Below are positions 8,941 to 18,385 of a stretch of DNA of 32,463 nt, in pieces; positions within the stretch are counted from its first letter, which is position 1; each line of letters opens with the position of its first letter. Source of the stretch: Oehlia diaphana (lineage: Eukaryota; Glomeromycota; Glomeromycetes; Glomerales; Glomeraceae). Below the pieces are notes generated by a model that was given only the letters and a program-made list of their open reading frames with translations, did no database searches and was not told the DNA's origin. The position numbers and the translations under genes are program-made. Location: positions 74,741-107,203 of the forward strand of contig QZLH01000306.1 of the NCBI GenBank assembly GCA_003833135.1, written 5' to 3'.

Positions 8941-10327
8941 AGAGTTGAAATTTACAGTCCTAAATTGTGGAACATTTGGCTTGTCGACAAATAGGAAAAA
9001 AAATGAAAATTTGACTGATTATTTGAATTTTGATGCGACTGTATGGAGCCGGTTCGATCACGTGGGACACTGTATAATTTGTCGCCACGTGGTTACTAAT
9101 TTTTTTATGCTGCAGCGCAGACCAAAATTACACACCCTCTGAAATAGTAGTGTAAAGGACGTAATTTGTTATAGGAAAATTTGTAGTCGACAACTTGTCG
9201 AGTTGTTTGGTTGGCAAATTTGAAGTACTGTACGTTACATGTGATATTTTACCGTGGACGTCGAGTCATCAAAAATTATTTGCAGCTACGAATTTCAAAG
9301 TGCCCGTATGTTATTGGTATTGTTAAAAACCGGTTTCAACTTGCTTTAGGCTCGAGCATAGAAACGTCGATTTAATAATATTCTTTAAAACTATTGATCC
9401 TTACTACTTTATGTGGATTTATATGACAAAAAAGATCGACGCCGGATATCATTATAATACATATTTGGAATAATAAATTATTTTATTGGAACCTATTTTT
9501 TTTTTTGTATCAGTGGTCGCTGTGACAGCGTGATTTCATCTGCAGGCACTAACCCATTATTGGAAATTTGCTTTAGCCGAAAATATGCAGAAAGGCGGAC
9601 ACACAACAATTTGTGTGTAACTGTAAATATTTGTGTTCCATATATTGACTCTGTCGGAAAAGATACTTTATAAAATTTCTTAAAATGGAATTTACAAATA
9701 AAAGAGGATCATTTTTTTGCGAGTGTTTCCTTGTAAAAAAAATAAAGACGTAATTATTGACGTAATTATTGTTGTTGATTAGTCACCTTTATTTAAATAA
9801 AGTATTGTTTTTGCAAGAACGGAACAATATTGATAAGTACAATACTGAGCAGTGATTAAAAGTTTTGAAGCTATTGGAATATTCCAAATCTTTCAACTTC
9901 AAGACTTCCAATTCCAATAAAAGTCATTGGATAATGAGTACTTGCGATCTACAACAAACATTATTCCGCAAGCAAATATAGAAAATTAAATTGAAAAGAA
10001 ATACCAATAACTCTCACCTATCAATACTAAAGACAATGTACTACTATTTGATGTTCTTCGTAAAATTGTCCTTTGAATATCTGCGTGCAACTTGGATTGA
10101 GTTAGAATTAGCCAACTTGATTAAATAAATTGACGAACGCTGGTTAAATTTAATTTAAGAATTAAGATCAATAAAGGTTAAAATCTGAGCTAAAGCTGCT
10201 CGTTAATTTACTCGAGCATAATACTAACCAAAATTATAATTAATATTGGCGAACAAATTAAATTTTTTTTTTCAATCGATCTTGTTACTCTAAAGTTAGA
10301 AATATATAGTGGTCGACATAATTAATT
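8941..10327. other. Stretch without a supported gene
   Basis: No ORF with paralogs, promoter and start codon is visible. The 65-codon frame at 8945 begins with TTG and has no support. A small hairpin TCGCTGTGACAGCG lies near 9527. Part of the segment near 9030-9130 is less A/T-rich, but I see no coding pattern that I can defend. Confidence 0.5.
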
Positions 10328-10597
10328 ATGGACTTAGCCATTCATCGGTCAATATCTGTTTTCTTCTGGTATGGATGGAACATGGTGAGTAACTTTGTCT
10401 TTCATAAAGTATTAATGATAATGTTTGCCAAGTTTTACCTTTAGCAATTACAATGCACAACCTTCAAGGTTAACCTAGTTACTGTAGTATTGTTGCTTGT
10501 TCTTTTATCTCAGTTTTGTATCCAGTATAGTCCTATGTCTAATGACATCCTAACTGCTATCATGGCAAAGCTGAGGTCCGTCAGAATTCATATTTAA
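10328..10597 (+). CDS. Putative two-exon small membrane protein
   Basis: This is my own gene model, not a plain ORF. Exon 1 (10328-10384) encodes MDLAIHRSISVFFWYGWNM. A GTGAGT donor follows directly and a pyrimidine-containing TTTTACCTTTAG acceptor ends a 60-nt intron (10385-10444). Exon 2 (10445-10597) continues in frame for 50 codons to TAA, giving 69 residues. A hydrophobic run VNLVTVVLLLVLL near residues 28-40 could be a transmembrane helix, followed by a basic C-terminus AKLRSVRIHI. A second possible intron of 45 nt (10469-10513, GTTAAC to CTCAG) would remove exactly that hydrophobic stretch in frame. Codons are less A/T-biased than the surroundings. No family recognised. Transcript data would decide. 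Confidence 0.35.
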
Positions 10598-10795
10598 CGT
10601 GATAAAATCTTAATTTTCACGCACAATTCGTCACAAATTATGGGTTAGAAAAATTTTTTAAAAAGGCAAGGGCATTCTCAAGAAATTACACAATTGACTG
10701 GTAATAATATTTTAATTGGGCGGAAATTGAATTGACAGATTAAGCGAGTTTCTACGAGTTGACCATCTTTTATTATGAGGAATAAAATAAGGTCT

Positions 10796-10971
10796 CCCTG
10801 TAAAAAAAAAGTCAATCTGTTTTTTATATTTCCATCTTTTTTCCGTAAAAAGCTCATGTTTCCGGAATTAATAACCTTATATCACGGAATTACATTTTCC
10901 GTGAATGGATCCGTGAAAGGCTCATTTTTACGGAGTTTTTACAGAAATAACCGATGAAATTTTTTATAGGT
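10796..10971. mobile_element. 176-bp MITE, family B, intact copy
   Basis: It starts CCCTGTAAAAAAAAAGTC and ends ATTTTTTATAGGT. TCT stands before (10793-10795) and after (10972-10974). The ends resemble family A (CCCTATAAA). The centre contains an imperfect palindrome around CACGGAATTACATTTTCCGTG and two opposed ...CGTAAAAA...GGCTCAT words. A second copy, inverted and split, spans 21912-22984. The 60-codon ORF here is a shadow. Confidence 0.75.
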
Positions 10972-10974
10972 TCT

Positions 10975-11809
10975 TTAATATATTATCATAGGATTCACTT
11001 TATATTGTATACAGAATTTCTTTATGATTTTTGAAAGTGAAAAAGATATTGCTCAAATATTAATTATCCTTAACAGTCAAATATTTTTCTTTCAAGTTCT
11101 TTGTATAATATAATAGGGTCTAATTTGTATTAGTATAGGATATTTCTGTCGTATTTTTATTTGTTTGTTTAATCATATGATTGTGGCGATCTCTTGCATG
11201 TTGTTTCTTTATTTATATCATGAGACTGTATATTTTGTTATTTATTGTAAGTAATTAGCCATTCTAAATTTACTAAGATTATACTGGTATAATGATAGTT
11301 TTATATAATTGTCATAGAAAACAAAAAAATCAAAAGAAAAAAAAAATATTACGCGGACTGCATAGTTACTAACAATAACTTTTTTGTATAATAAACACAA
11401 TAAAGTTTATACCCGGTAGCAATATTACAATACCTTTAAATAATACATAATAAATATTAAATTATAGCGAAACAGGCATTGTACAATATTTATATCAAGT
11501 TTCACTAAGAATTTATTTATGTATCGAATTTTTTTTGCAATGTGATGCATGTGTGGATTGTGGATGTGTCACTTTGTCAATTAAAATATAATTCTGTAAT
11601 TATGATTGTGTAATTGAAGTCATACGAGCTGTATTCATAAAAAGATAATTTATTTGTTTCAAAATAATATTATAATTTATTCTTGAAACGTAAAAATAAT
11701 TAAAAAAAGGGTTCCATGTTTCAAAAATATTGTTTAAGAACTGAACATAATAAATACTTTGAAAACAAATTTGTGCAACATAACATAGTAATTAAAAGTG
11801 ATAACAAAT
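10975..11809. other. AT-rich stretch without a supported gene
   Basis: Strongly A/T-rich and without coding signal. It lies directly downstream of the ancestral stop codon (11810-11812) of the family gene interrupted at 11856-13059, so its right end was originally that gene's 3' flank. Confidence 0.55.
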
Positions 11810-11855
11810 TTATAATTTAGGTTGAACAATGAAAGTTTTATCATTAACATCAGAA
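11810..11855 (-). pseudogene. Displaced original C-terminus of family member 2
   Basis: Read on the minus strand, the bases left of the hAT-like element continue the coding frame of the gene on its right. After the duplicated catcagaa, the codons give VNDKTFIVQPKL and TAA at 11812-11810. The last five residues match the DAQPKL and DVQPRM ends of the paralogs at 25705 and 15007. Joining 13522-13060 with 11847-11810 gives 501 nt, exactly 167 codons. This is therefore the severed tail of the gene and is no longer reachable by translation unless the element is removed. Confidence 0.9.
11848..11855. repeat. Left target-site duplication of the hAT-like element
   Basis: The 8-bp word catcagaa lies directly before TAGTGTTGTTA and recurs at 13060-13067 directly after the mirrored end. 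Eight bases is the duplication size typical of hAT transposons. Confidence 0.9.
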
Positions 11856-13059
11856 TAGTGTTGTTATCGGCCCGGTTCGGTCCGACTTGAAGCTAAAGTC
11901 AAGCCGCGCTGATAAAAAGTTAAGCCGAACCAAGCCGAACCGAATCGACTTGAAAACTCAAGTCAAACCAAGCCGANNNNNNNNNNNNNNNNNNNNNNNN
12001 NNNNNNNNNNNNNNNNNNNNNNNNNNNNNNNNNNNNNNNNNNNNNNNNNNNNNNNNNNNNNNNNNNNNNNNNNNNNNNNNNNNNNNNNNNNNNNNNNNNN
12101 NNNNNNNNNNNNNNNNNNNNNNNNNNNNNNNNNNNNNNNNNNNNNNNNNNNNNNNNNNNNNNNNNNNNNNNNNNNNNNNNNNNNNNNNNNNNNNNNNNNN
12201 NNNNNNNNNNNNNNNNNNNNNNNNNNNNNNNNNNNNNNNNNNNNNNNNNNNNNNNNNNNNNNNNNNNNNNNNNNNNNNNNNNNNNNNNNNNNNNNNNNNN
12301 NNNNNNNNNNNNNNNNNNNNNNNNNNNNNNNNNNNNNNNNNNNNNNNNNNNNNNNNNNNNNNNNNNNNNNNNNNNNNNNNNNNNNNNNNNNNNNNNNNNN
12401 NNNNNNNNNNNNNNNNNNNNNNNNNNNNNNNNNNNNNNNNNNNNNNNNNNNNNNNNNNNNNNNNNNNNNNNNNNNNNNNNNNNNNNNNNNNNNNNNNNNN
12501 NNNNNNNNNNNNNNNNNNNNNNNNNNNNNNNNNNNNNNNNNNNNNNNNNNNNNNNNNNNNNNNNNNNNNNNNNNNNNNNNNNNNNNNNNNNNNNNNNNNN
12601 NNNNNNNNNNNNNNNNNNNNNNNNNNNNNNNNNNNNNNNNNNNNNNNNNNNNNNNNNNNNNNNNNNNNNNNNNNNNNNNNNNNNNNNNNNNNNNNNNNNN
12701 NNNNNNNNNNNNNNNNNNNNNNNNNNNNNNNNNNNNNNNNNNNNNNNNNNNNNNNNNNNNNNNNNNNNNNNNNNNNNNNNNNNNNNNNNNNNNNNNNNNN
12801 NNNNNNNNNNNNNNNNNNNNNNNNNNNNNNNNNNNNNNNNNTTTATGTGTAGATCATTTAATTCCGGCTGAAATTAGGATTTATATCCCATCGGCCCCAT
12901 CGGTCCCATCAGCCCGCTGCAACTCAAGTCGAACCAAGTCACGACTTGAAATTATCAAGTCGAACCGAACCGATTCGGCTTTAAGCTAGAAGTCAAGCCG
13001 AATTGACCCCATCAGCCCGGTTCGGCCCGGTTCGGCTTGACTTGGACTTAACAACACTA
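11856..13059. mobile_element. hAT-like element inserted in a family gene
   Basis: The termini are perfect 11-bp inverted repeats, TAGTGTTGTTA at the left and TAACAACACTA at the right, flanked by an 8-bp duplication catcagaa. TAGTG-type ends and 8-bp duplications are established hallmarks of hAT elements. The subterminal 100-200 bp on both sides are GC-rich and made of many scattered words such as AAGTCAAGCCGAACCG and their complements, as expected for transposase-binding sites. Near 12888-12917 CCCATCGG-type words repeat three times. No transposase can be seen, but 865 bases of the interior are unknown. The right end overlaps the coding frame of the gene at 12986-13522. Confidence 0.88.
11977..12841. 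other. Assembly gap of 865 N
   Basis: All bases are undetermined. The gap lies wholly inside the hAT-like element, so the loss is probably due to repeat collapse. The true length is unknown, and the 321-codon frame through it is an artefact. Confidence 0.99.
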
Positions 13060-13522
13060 CATCAGAACAAGTCGCCAAAACGTTGTTATCGTTAGAATTC
13101 TCATTAATTTGTTTTTGTGCTAAGCGATTGAAAATAAATTCCTTCAAATGATATTCCAAATTATCTTTCTGGCCGTTAGAAAAGGTCAAGTAATCTGGAT
13201 GTTGCTCTTCACCTTTTCTAAGCTCGATACCATAAATCTTTTTGTTCAAGAATTGAACGATTAAAGAATGCGAGATTAACCTGCAAGTTATTTGATAAAA
13301 ACTTTTATCATCTAGTTTATAATAAAATGTATGATCGGATGACGGATCTACGTTTTCGTTTAAAAATTCGCAGGTGATGTGGTAAATTTGAGAATCGTTT
13401 GGTGGGTTGTAAAAGAAGGTCATTCTATCACTTGAGTAGTTTGAAGAGGGACCAGTCAGTTGAGATAACTGATCGATATTCGTACAACCTTTAACAAAAA
13501 TAACGTCGTTTGTTGGATTCAT
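12986..13522 (-). CDS. FFYNPP/YHITC family member 2, C-terminus replaced by transposon
   Basis: The first ATG gives 178 codons from 13522; a longer frame from 13543 would need a TTG start and is not used. Family blocks are VKGCTNIDQLSQLT (10-23), FFYNPPNDSQIYHITCEF (36-53), FYYKLDDKSFYQITC (66-80), VQFLNKKIYGIEL (89-101), YLTFS (111-115) and NLEYHLKEFI (121-130). From residue 155 on the codons are the end of the hAT-like element, ending with TAG at 12986. The original tail of 12 residues lies beyond the element. The conserved body is intact, so a protein with a foreign tail of 24 residues may still be made. Poly(A) signal and 3' UTR would also now come from the element. Function unknown; no membrane segment or catalytic motif seen. 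Confidence 0.82.
   Translation of the reverse strand: MNPTNDVIFVKGCTNIDQLSQLTGPSSNYSSDRMTFFYNPPNDSQIYHITCEFLNENVDPSSDHTFYYKLDDKSFYQITCRLISHSLIVQFLNKKIYGIELRKGEEQHPDYLTFSNGQKDNLEYHLKEFIFNRLAQKQINENSNDNNVLATCSDVVLLSPSQAEPGRTGLMGSIRLDF
13060..13067. repeat. Right target-site duplication of the hAT-like element
   Basis: catcagaa, the partner of 11848-11855. It lies within codons Cys152 to Val155 of the interrupted gene. Confidence 0.9.
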
Positions 13523-13617
13523 TTTCGAAGTAACCGACGACAAAAAACGATTTTATAAAGAGAATTTTGCCAGTAAAAAAAAAAAAAGAAAAGAATTAAA
13601 ACTAGATACTTGGTCCA

Positions 13618-13625
13618 TTTATATA
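13618..13625 (-). promoter_or_regulatory. Putative TATA box of the 13522 gene
   Basis: On the minus strand TATATAAA lies about 96 bases before the ATG at 13522. The leader between them contains a long run of pyrimidines on the coding strand. Inference from consensus and position. Confidence 0.4.
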
Positions 13626-14955
13626 CTTATTTTGTAGTACAGTACTATATTATATACTTATATGCCGGATTTGGAAAATAATGTATATACCTTTTAATAA
13701 TACCCAAATTTGTGTAGGCTCTGATTACGTGTACAATAACTACGTATTCTTATTTTAATATACACCATGTCTTTTTATCCTTTTATAACTGAAAGTTTTA
13801 TTGAAAATTTTACGTGATTAACTAATAATTTATTATTTCTTCTTTTGCCCAATAACTTCTGTTCTTATTGATTCAACAAAATATAACTTTATCTGAATCG
13901 TTCTCATCCTTGACAGCCAATATCTTGAATTTTCAAATTTGTGATTTTTTGTCCTTTTGTCCGTACTCAACTATAAGCATCGATTGGTATTGCAACCGCA
14001 ATAGTAAGAATGCATTTAAAATGTGTACGTTTTTTTAGATCTTACCTAATGAATTGACTTATAACGTTTGCTGTTTGTACTGACAATGTTTTTGACTTAC
14101 ATTACTTTAAAAAAGAGGTTGCAAAGATCGTAGTGTGGACAGAAATAACAAAGCGTATATTCTTTAATAGTTTCATCGAGGTTCGCATTATTGAAAATTT
14201 AATATACCAATCTCAAAAAGCGAATAATATAATCATTTATTTTAAAAAAAAATAAAGGTAAAGTAACGCACAATAATGGGACTAATAAATTTCGGCCATA
14301 GATAATAAAATCTATTATCTTGTGAAAATACGTAATTTTTTTAAAAATGAGTTTTTTCCGTATAACAAATCATATTACATATGAGCACTTATCGCAATTT
14401 TATTTACGATTTTAAATGTTTTTTTTTGCGGGTTAACAACGGGTTTTTTTGTAACATATTTACGGAATAAAAAATCTTTGTACTATAAAGATATCAATTG
14501 CGGCGGTCTTCGCCTGATTTAACCTATCTTAGAATAAACTGATACCTTTTATAATATAAAAGCAGTTGTAACAATTCCGATGATTATTTGAAATAAAATA
14601 TTTATTTATGGTAGAAATTTCTCTTTTTAATGACTGTCATTATTATGGAGTATCATACAAGCCAAAAGCACGTTGTTTTTACATGCTTTCGAATTATACG
14701 GTACGCCATATACAGCATAATCTGTAATTAAGTGTAACATTCTAAAACGTTAGTGTTTTAAGGGTTTGTAATTCGGCCGATTATGTATCAGATTCGAAAA
14801 ATAACGGAAATAAATTTCTTTATTATATACTGATCAGACCCTCAGTAGTATAATTCTTAAAAATACTACGTAATTAATATTATTAATAATTATTTTATTG
14901 TTCTTGATTTAACCAAATAATGGATTGTATGATGATAATTCAATATGTAAAAAAG
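13626..14955. other. Intergenic stretch without a supported gene
   Basis: This is the divergent intergenic region between the genes at 13522 (-) and 15007 (+). It is A/T-rich with no ORF of note on either strand. I see no clear repeat. Confidence 0.55.
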
Positions 14956-14969
14956 TATATATAATAAAA
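14956..14969 (+). promoter_or_regulatory. Putative TATA box of the 15007 gene
   Basis: TATATATAATAAAA lies 51 bases before the ATG at 15007. It is followed by CCATGTTCCC and a short C/A-rich leader. An upstream ATG at about 14971 is out of frame with the gene and short. Confidence 0.45.
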
Positions 14970-15006
14970 CCATGTTCCCACCAAAAAACTTCCTTCAGGG
15001 CTAAAA

Positions 15007-15474
15007 ATGAATCCAATATACGATCAAGAAGTTGTTTACGCCAAAGGTTGTACTAGTATTGAACAGTTAAATCAACTGACCAGCTCGTCAAACCGTTCAA
15101 ATGACAACTTTAAAATGGGATTTTTTTATAATCCACCTGACGATCATCAAATTTACCATATCACTTGTGAATTTTCGAACGAAAATATTGAAAATAGTAA
15201 CTCACCTTCTGATCATTCATTTCATTATAAACTGGACGATAAAAATTCTTATCAGATAAAATGTTTATTAATTTCAAACTCATTGATCGTTCGATTCTTG
15301 AATAAAAAGATTTATGGTATTGAACTTAAACAAGATGAAGAACATCAACAAGAGTATTTGACTTTTTCAAATAACCAAAGAATTAATTTAGAATTTCATC
15401 TGAAAGAATATTTATTGGCGTCGAAACAAATTTATAAGAAACCCAGCGTGACTGATGTTCAACCCAGAATGTAA
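15007..15474 (+). CDS. FFYNPP/YHITC family member 3
   Basis: An intact single-exon ORF of 155 codons with ATG start in the context CTAAAAATGA. The blocks are VVYAKGCTSIEQLNQLT (9-25), FFYNPPDDHQIYHITCEF (39-56), FHYKLDDKNSYQIKCLL (72-88), RFLNKKIYGIEL (96-107), YLTFS (117-121), NLEFHLKEYLL (127-137) and a tail ending VQPRM. The second and third blocks resemble each other (aromatic pair, DD, then Y.I.C with 4-5 residues between), suggesting an internal duplication. No signal peptide, membrane span or catalytic motif is seen; about 155 residues with conserved Cys suggests a small soluble domain. It is closest to the member at 25705-26169. AATAAA at 15539 lies about 65 bases after the stop and may be its polyadenylation signal. 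Function unknown. Confidence 0.9.
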   Translation: MNPIYDQEVVYAKGCTSIEQLNQLTSSSNRSNDNFKMGFFYNPPDDHQIYHITCEFSNENIENSNSPSDHSFHYKLDDKNSYQIKCLLISNSLIVRFLNKKIYGIELKQDEEHQQEYLTFSNNQRINLEFHLKEYLLASKQIYKKPSVTDVQPRM

Positions 15475-17319
15475 TACACTATAATATAACATGATGACCA
15501 TTTTAAATATATTATATAAGCAAATATATCCTTTTATGAATAAACGATTTATTTATAAAATATGGCATTTCTTTTTATACATAGTTAAGTTTTCGTTAAA
15601 CCTATGATATAAACTTTATGCAAACTTTTCAATTTATTTATAGTTTAAAGCAATTAAACAAAGAGTTATGCGGTACGCCGCTCGGTTAGGTATAAATTTT
15701 CGTTTTTATTATTGTTTGAATTTAATTACGCCCTTTTTCTTTGATAATTATTTTTTAAAGATACACAAGTTCTAAATATATTGGACTTAAGATGATAAGT
15801 TTTAACAATACTGTATTATCAAATTTATTATGTTGTAAGCATTTTATTTTTAGTAAGGTAAAAGTAACAATAGTAAAAAAAAATAAATAAATAAATAAAT
15901 AAGCAATATGATTGTTTAAATAGGAGCCAATAATAATTGTTTGTTTGCGGCGATTGACAATTAGGATCGTCAAATGTACATAATTTGTAGTTGACGTTTT
16001 GACATAAACATACTGTGGATTGTTTATAATAAATTTCGATATAATAAATTATTTTAATAATTTATTTCTTTATTTAATTATTTCTTCGGTAAAATGTAAA
16101 ATAAAAATTTTAATTCTTGGTCAGTCTAATAGTTTTTTTTTCAGAATATATCGTTAGTCGCCATCATAACAAAATCCTGATTGTTCGAATGGTATCTGGT
16201 ATCACTTTCGCGGATGATTAAAAAAAAATTCAACCGATCTCAGAATTCTTTTTTTTCGTGGCACCTGTGACCATGAGAAATGAATATTTGGCTTAGCCTA
16301 AAAGAAGTAATATTTTAAAAATATTAATAATCAATTACGCCTTGTACGTGTGTATAATATAATATACTGTATATTTTTCAGAATCATATTACTGTTATAG
16401 ATAAAAGTGAAAGCTATTTAAACAAATAAATATGCAAATAAAAAATTATTTGCAAATATCGTTAGCCGCCAGGTTAGTATAATCTAATTAATACTGTAGA
16501 TTTTCCATTGAAGAGTAGTATTTTTAACTGGAGTAATTATAATAATATAAATTATATAATAAATTAAAATTTGAATAATATAAACCTTAATTATTCTGTT
16601 CTTTGAAATACACAAATATCAGCATGTCTGCTCCAATGATTATAATGAGGTAACATTGGTCACTTACGTACAATGAAAATTTTTTTATAATAATCGATTA
16701 ATATGAATAATACGATGGTGTTAAACGTATTCCCCTGATAAATTCCAAAAATAGTAATAAAGGGGTAAAATATTTATTTGACCGAATATTTAATACGAGA
16801 TTTATCAATAAATATTGATTTTTTTCTTTTTTTAAAAAAAAAAAATAAGTTCAGTACAGTATTTATAAAAATCATAAGATATTTGGAAATCATTTCCTAA
16901 TTAATATATCAAATACAAATATTTCGTCATTTTTCGTGAAAAATATGTACTCACTCTTCTTTCTGGTTTTTTTTTTTTCAATGACCATTTAACGCCGAAT
17001 ATTATTTTCGAAATCTTTGTAAGTAAAGTAAGTAAAGTTTCAAACAAAACCTAAAATTATCTAAAGTGATCTAAATTTTTCGTAATCATAATAAAAAATT
17101 GTGATTATGAAAGTTACCGCAATAACACAATAACATAACTTTTTTTTTAATTTTTTTAACTTATTATCCTTTCAAATTATTTAATTTTGGCATGTCTCTT
17201 TCCTGTAAACGGTCCTGACATTCTTTTTATATTTCAAAATTGTTAAAATTGATGATTATACGTTCGTTTTAGTATTTCTTTACAGATTTCTTCGAAGTAT
17301 CGCATAGTAATAATAAATG
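15475..17319. other. AT-rich stretch without a supported gene
   Basis: No supported gene. It contains simple repeats such as AAAT units at about 15880-15902 and many A/T runs. The 72-codon minus frame at 15755-15973 is a translation of low-complexity DNA. Confidence 0.55.
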
Positions 17320-17575
17320 TTACGTTGCACAATTCTCCTGCATTTTTTTTAAATCTCGATCTTTTACTGGCAAATTTACTATTAGCTGCAGGAAACAAAA
17401 GGAAAGGATCATCACCGTTTTAATTGTGCCACAAAATTTTTCCATCCCACGGCATGTCTTATTGCAGTCAGTATCCGGCCACAATCGGCAAAGCTGAATG
17501 TGGTACAATTTACGTGATTTGTGCGGCGCAGCGGCACGATCAAAATTATCTCCCTCCTTTTTTTCTCTCCGCTTT
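17320..17575 (-). other. Possible coding remnant, unknown
   Basis: A minus-strand frame stays open for about 85 codons, from a stop near 17578 to TAA at 17320. It contains DNFDRAAAPHKSRKLYHIQL, several Cys (CRLWPDTDCNKTC) and a hydrophobic stretch. The segment around 17440-17550 is richer in G and C than its surroundings (GTGCGGCGCAGCGGCAC on the plus strand). I do not recognise it, the only ATG lies well inside the frame, and an overlapping plus-strand frame is also open, so it may be an exon, a relic or chance. Confidence 0.25.
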
Positions 17576-17949
17576 TTTCACTTTTTTCACGTTAATATAT
17601 TTTTTGAAAATCCTTTAAACAATCAAATAAATTAAATATTTTTGAAAAGCTTGAGTGTAGAATATTGTTATAAAGCTATAGTTAATTTTTATTTTTATCC
17701 CACGGTTTCTAGTTAAAATTTGAGATTTTTTTTCTCGATATTCTCACGGGTGGTGTTTATTTAAAAAGATGGGTAAAAAATTCATCAATATTATTAGTCA
17801 AAATAAGTATATTAAAGAGCTTTATGGTACGGATACCGTGAGATAAATCAGTTATTTCACGAAATCACTGGAATATCATGTAAAAATTATTGATATCCAC
17901 AGTCCCCCGAAATAACTATTAAACAATAAAAAGCGCTTTTTTTATAGAT
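17576..17949. other. AT-rich stretch without a supported gene
   Basis: Nothing coding is visible. The words CGATATTCTCACGGGT and later TACGGATACCGTGAGATAAAT form only weak inverted similarity. Confidence 0.45.
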
Positions 17950-18385
17950 TTTGTAATATTAATTTGGATATTTTAGCTAAATAGAACAAAGTTTGAGTGC
18001 TCGAAGAAAGTTATTTAACAAGTATGTATATTATTTTCGTGAAATATTGCCGTTTTTAAAAGAAATTATTGAGTTGCATTTGTTGTTTTTTATTTTTAGT
18101 GTAATGTCAGGACTTTAGCTAAATATAATAAGTTTAGTTTGCTTAGATAAGTTGTTTAGCAGGTATGGAATCACTCAAGTATTAATTTTTATCAAGATAT
18201 CCTGAATATTTTCAATAGTATGAATATTTTTGTATAGATATTACTGTGCCGCGCGCGGTTGATTTTTTCGCTTTACAGCGTAATTTTGGTACTTTTGTTA
18301 AATTAAACAAGTCTTGGAGATTAAGTAAAGTTGTTTGCAGGTGTGGGATTACTTAGATATTGTATTTATGGAATAATTAGCATTT
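17950..18385. repeat. Diverged tandem repeat, three units of about 150-175 bp
   Basis: Three successive units start near 17952, 18101 and 18280. Each has the same order of words: GTAAT, a GG..(A/T)TTT step, TTAGCTAAAT or TTGTTAAATT, AA(C/T)AAG or ACAAAG, then GTTRTTTA or GTTGTTTGCAGG, then TATG or TGTGGRAT(T/C)AC. The units are strongly diverged from one another, so this is an old local duplication. Each word group TTTAGCAGGTATGG or TTTGCAGGTGTGGG resembles a splice acceptor, but no frame is open. Confidence 0.55.

Noticed and set aside
9040..9075. GGTTCGATCAC resembling a tRNA B box
   Set aside because: No acceptor stem, no A box at the right distance, and the B-box consensus ends CC rather than AC.
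8945..9142. 65-codon plus-strand ORF
   Set aside because: It starts at TTG, has no promoter, motif or paralog, and begins at the end of a dispersed repeat.
10775..10957. 60-codon plus-strand ORF
   Set aside because: It is a translation of MITE B; the second copy at 21912-22984 is non-coding and split.
11887..12852. 321-codon plus-strand ORF
   Set aside because: Nearly all codons are gap N. The ends are hAT-like subterminal repeat, not coding.
13523..13543. Upstream extension of family member 2 by seven codons
   Set aside because: It would need a TTG start; the ATG at 13522 aligns with the starts of members 3 and 4.
15755..15973. 72-codon minus-strand hydrophobic ORF
   Set aside because: It is a product of T/A-rich low-complexity DNA, including an AAAT microsatellite.
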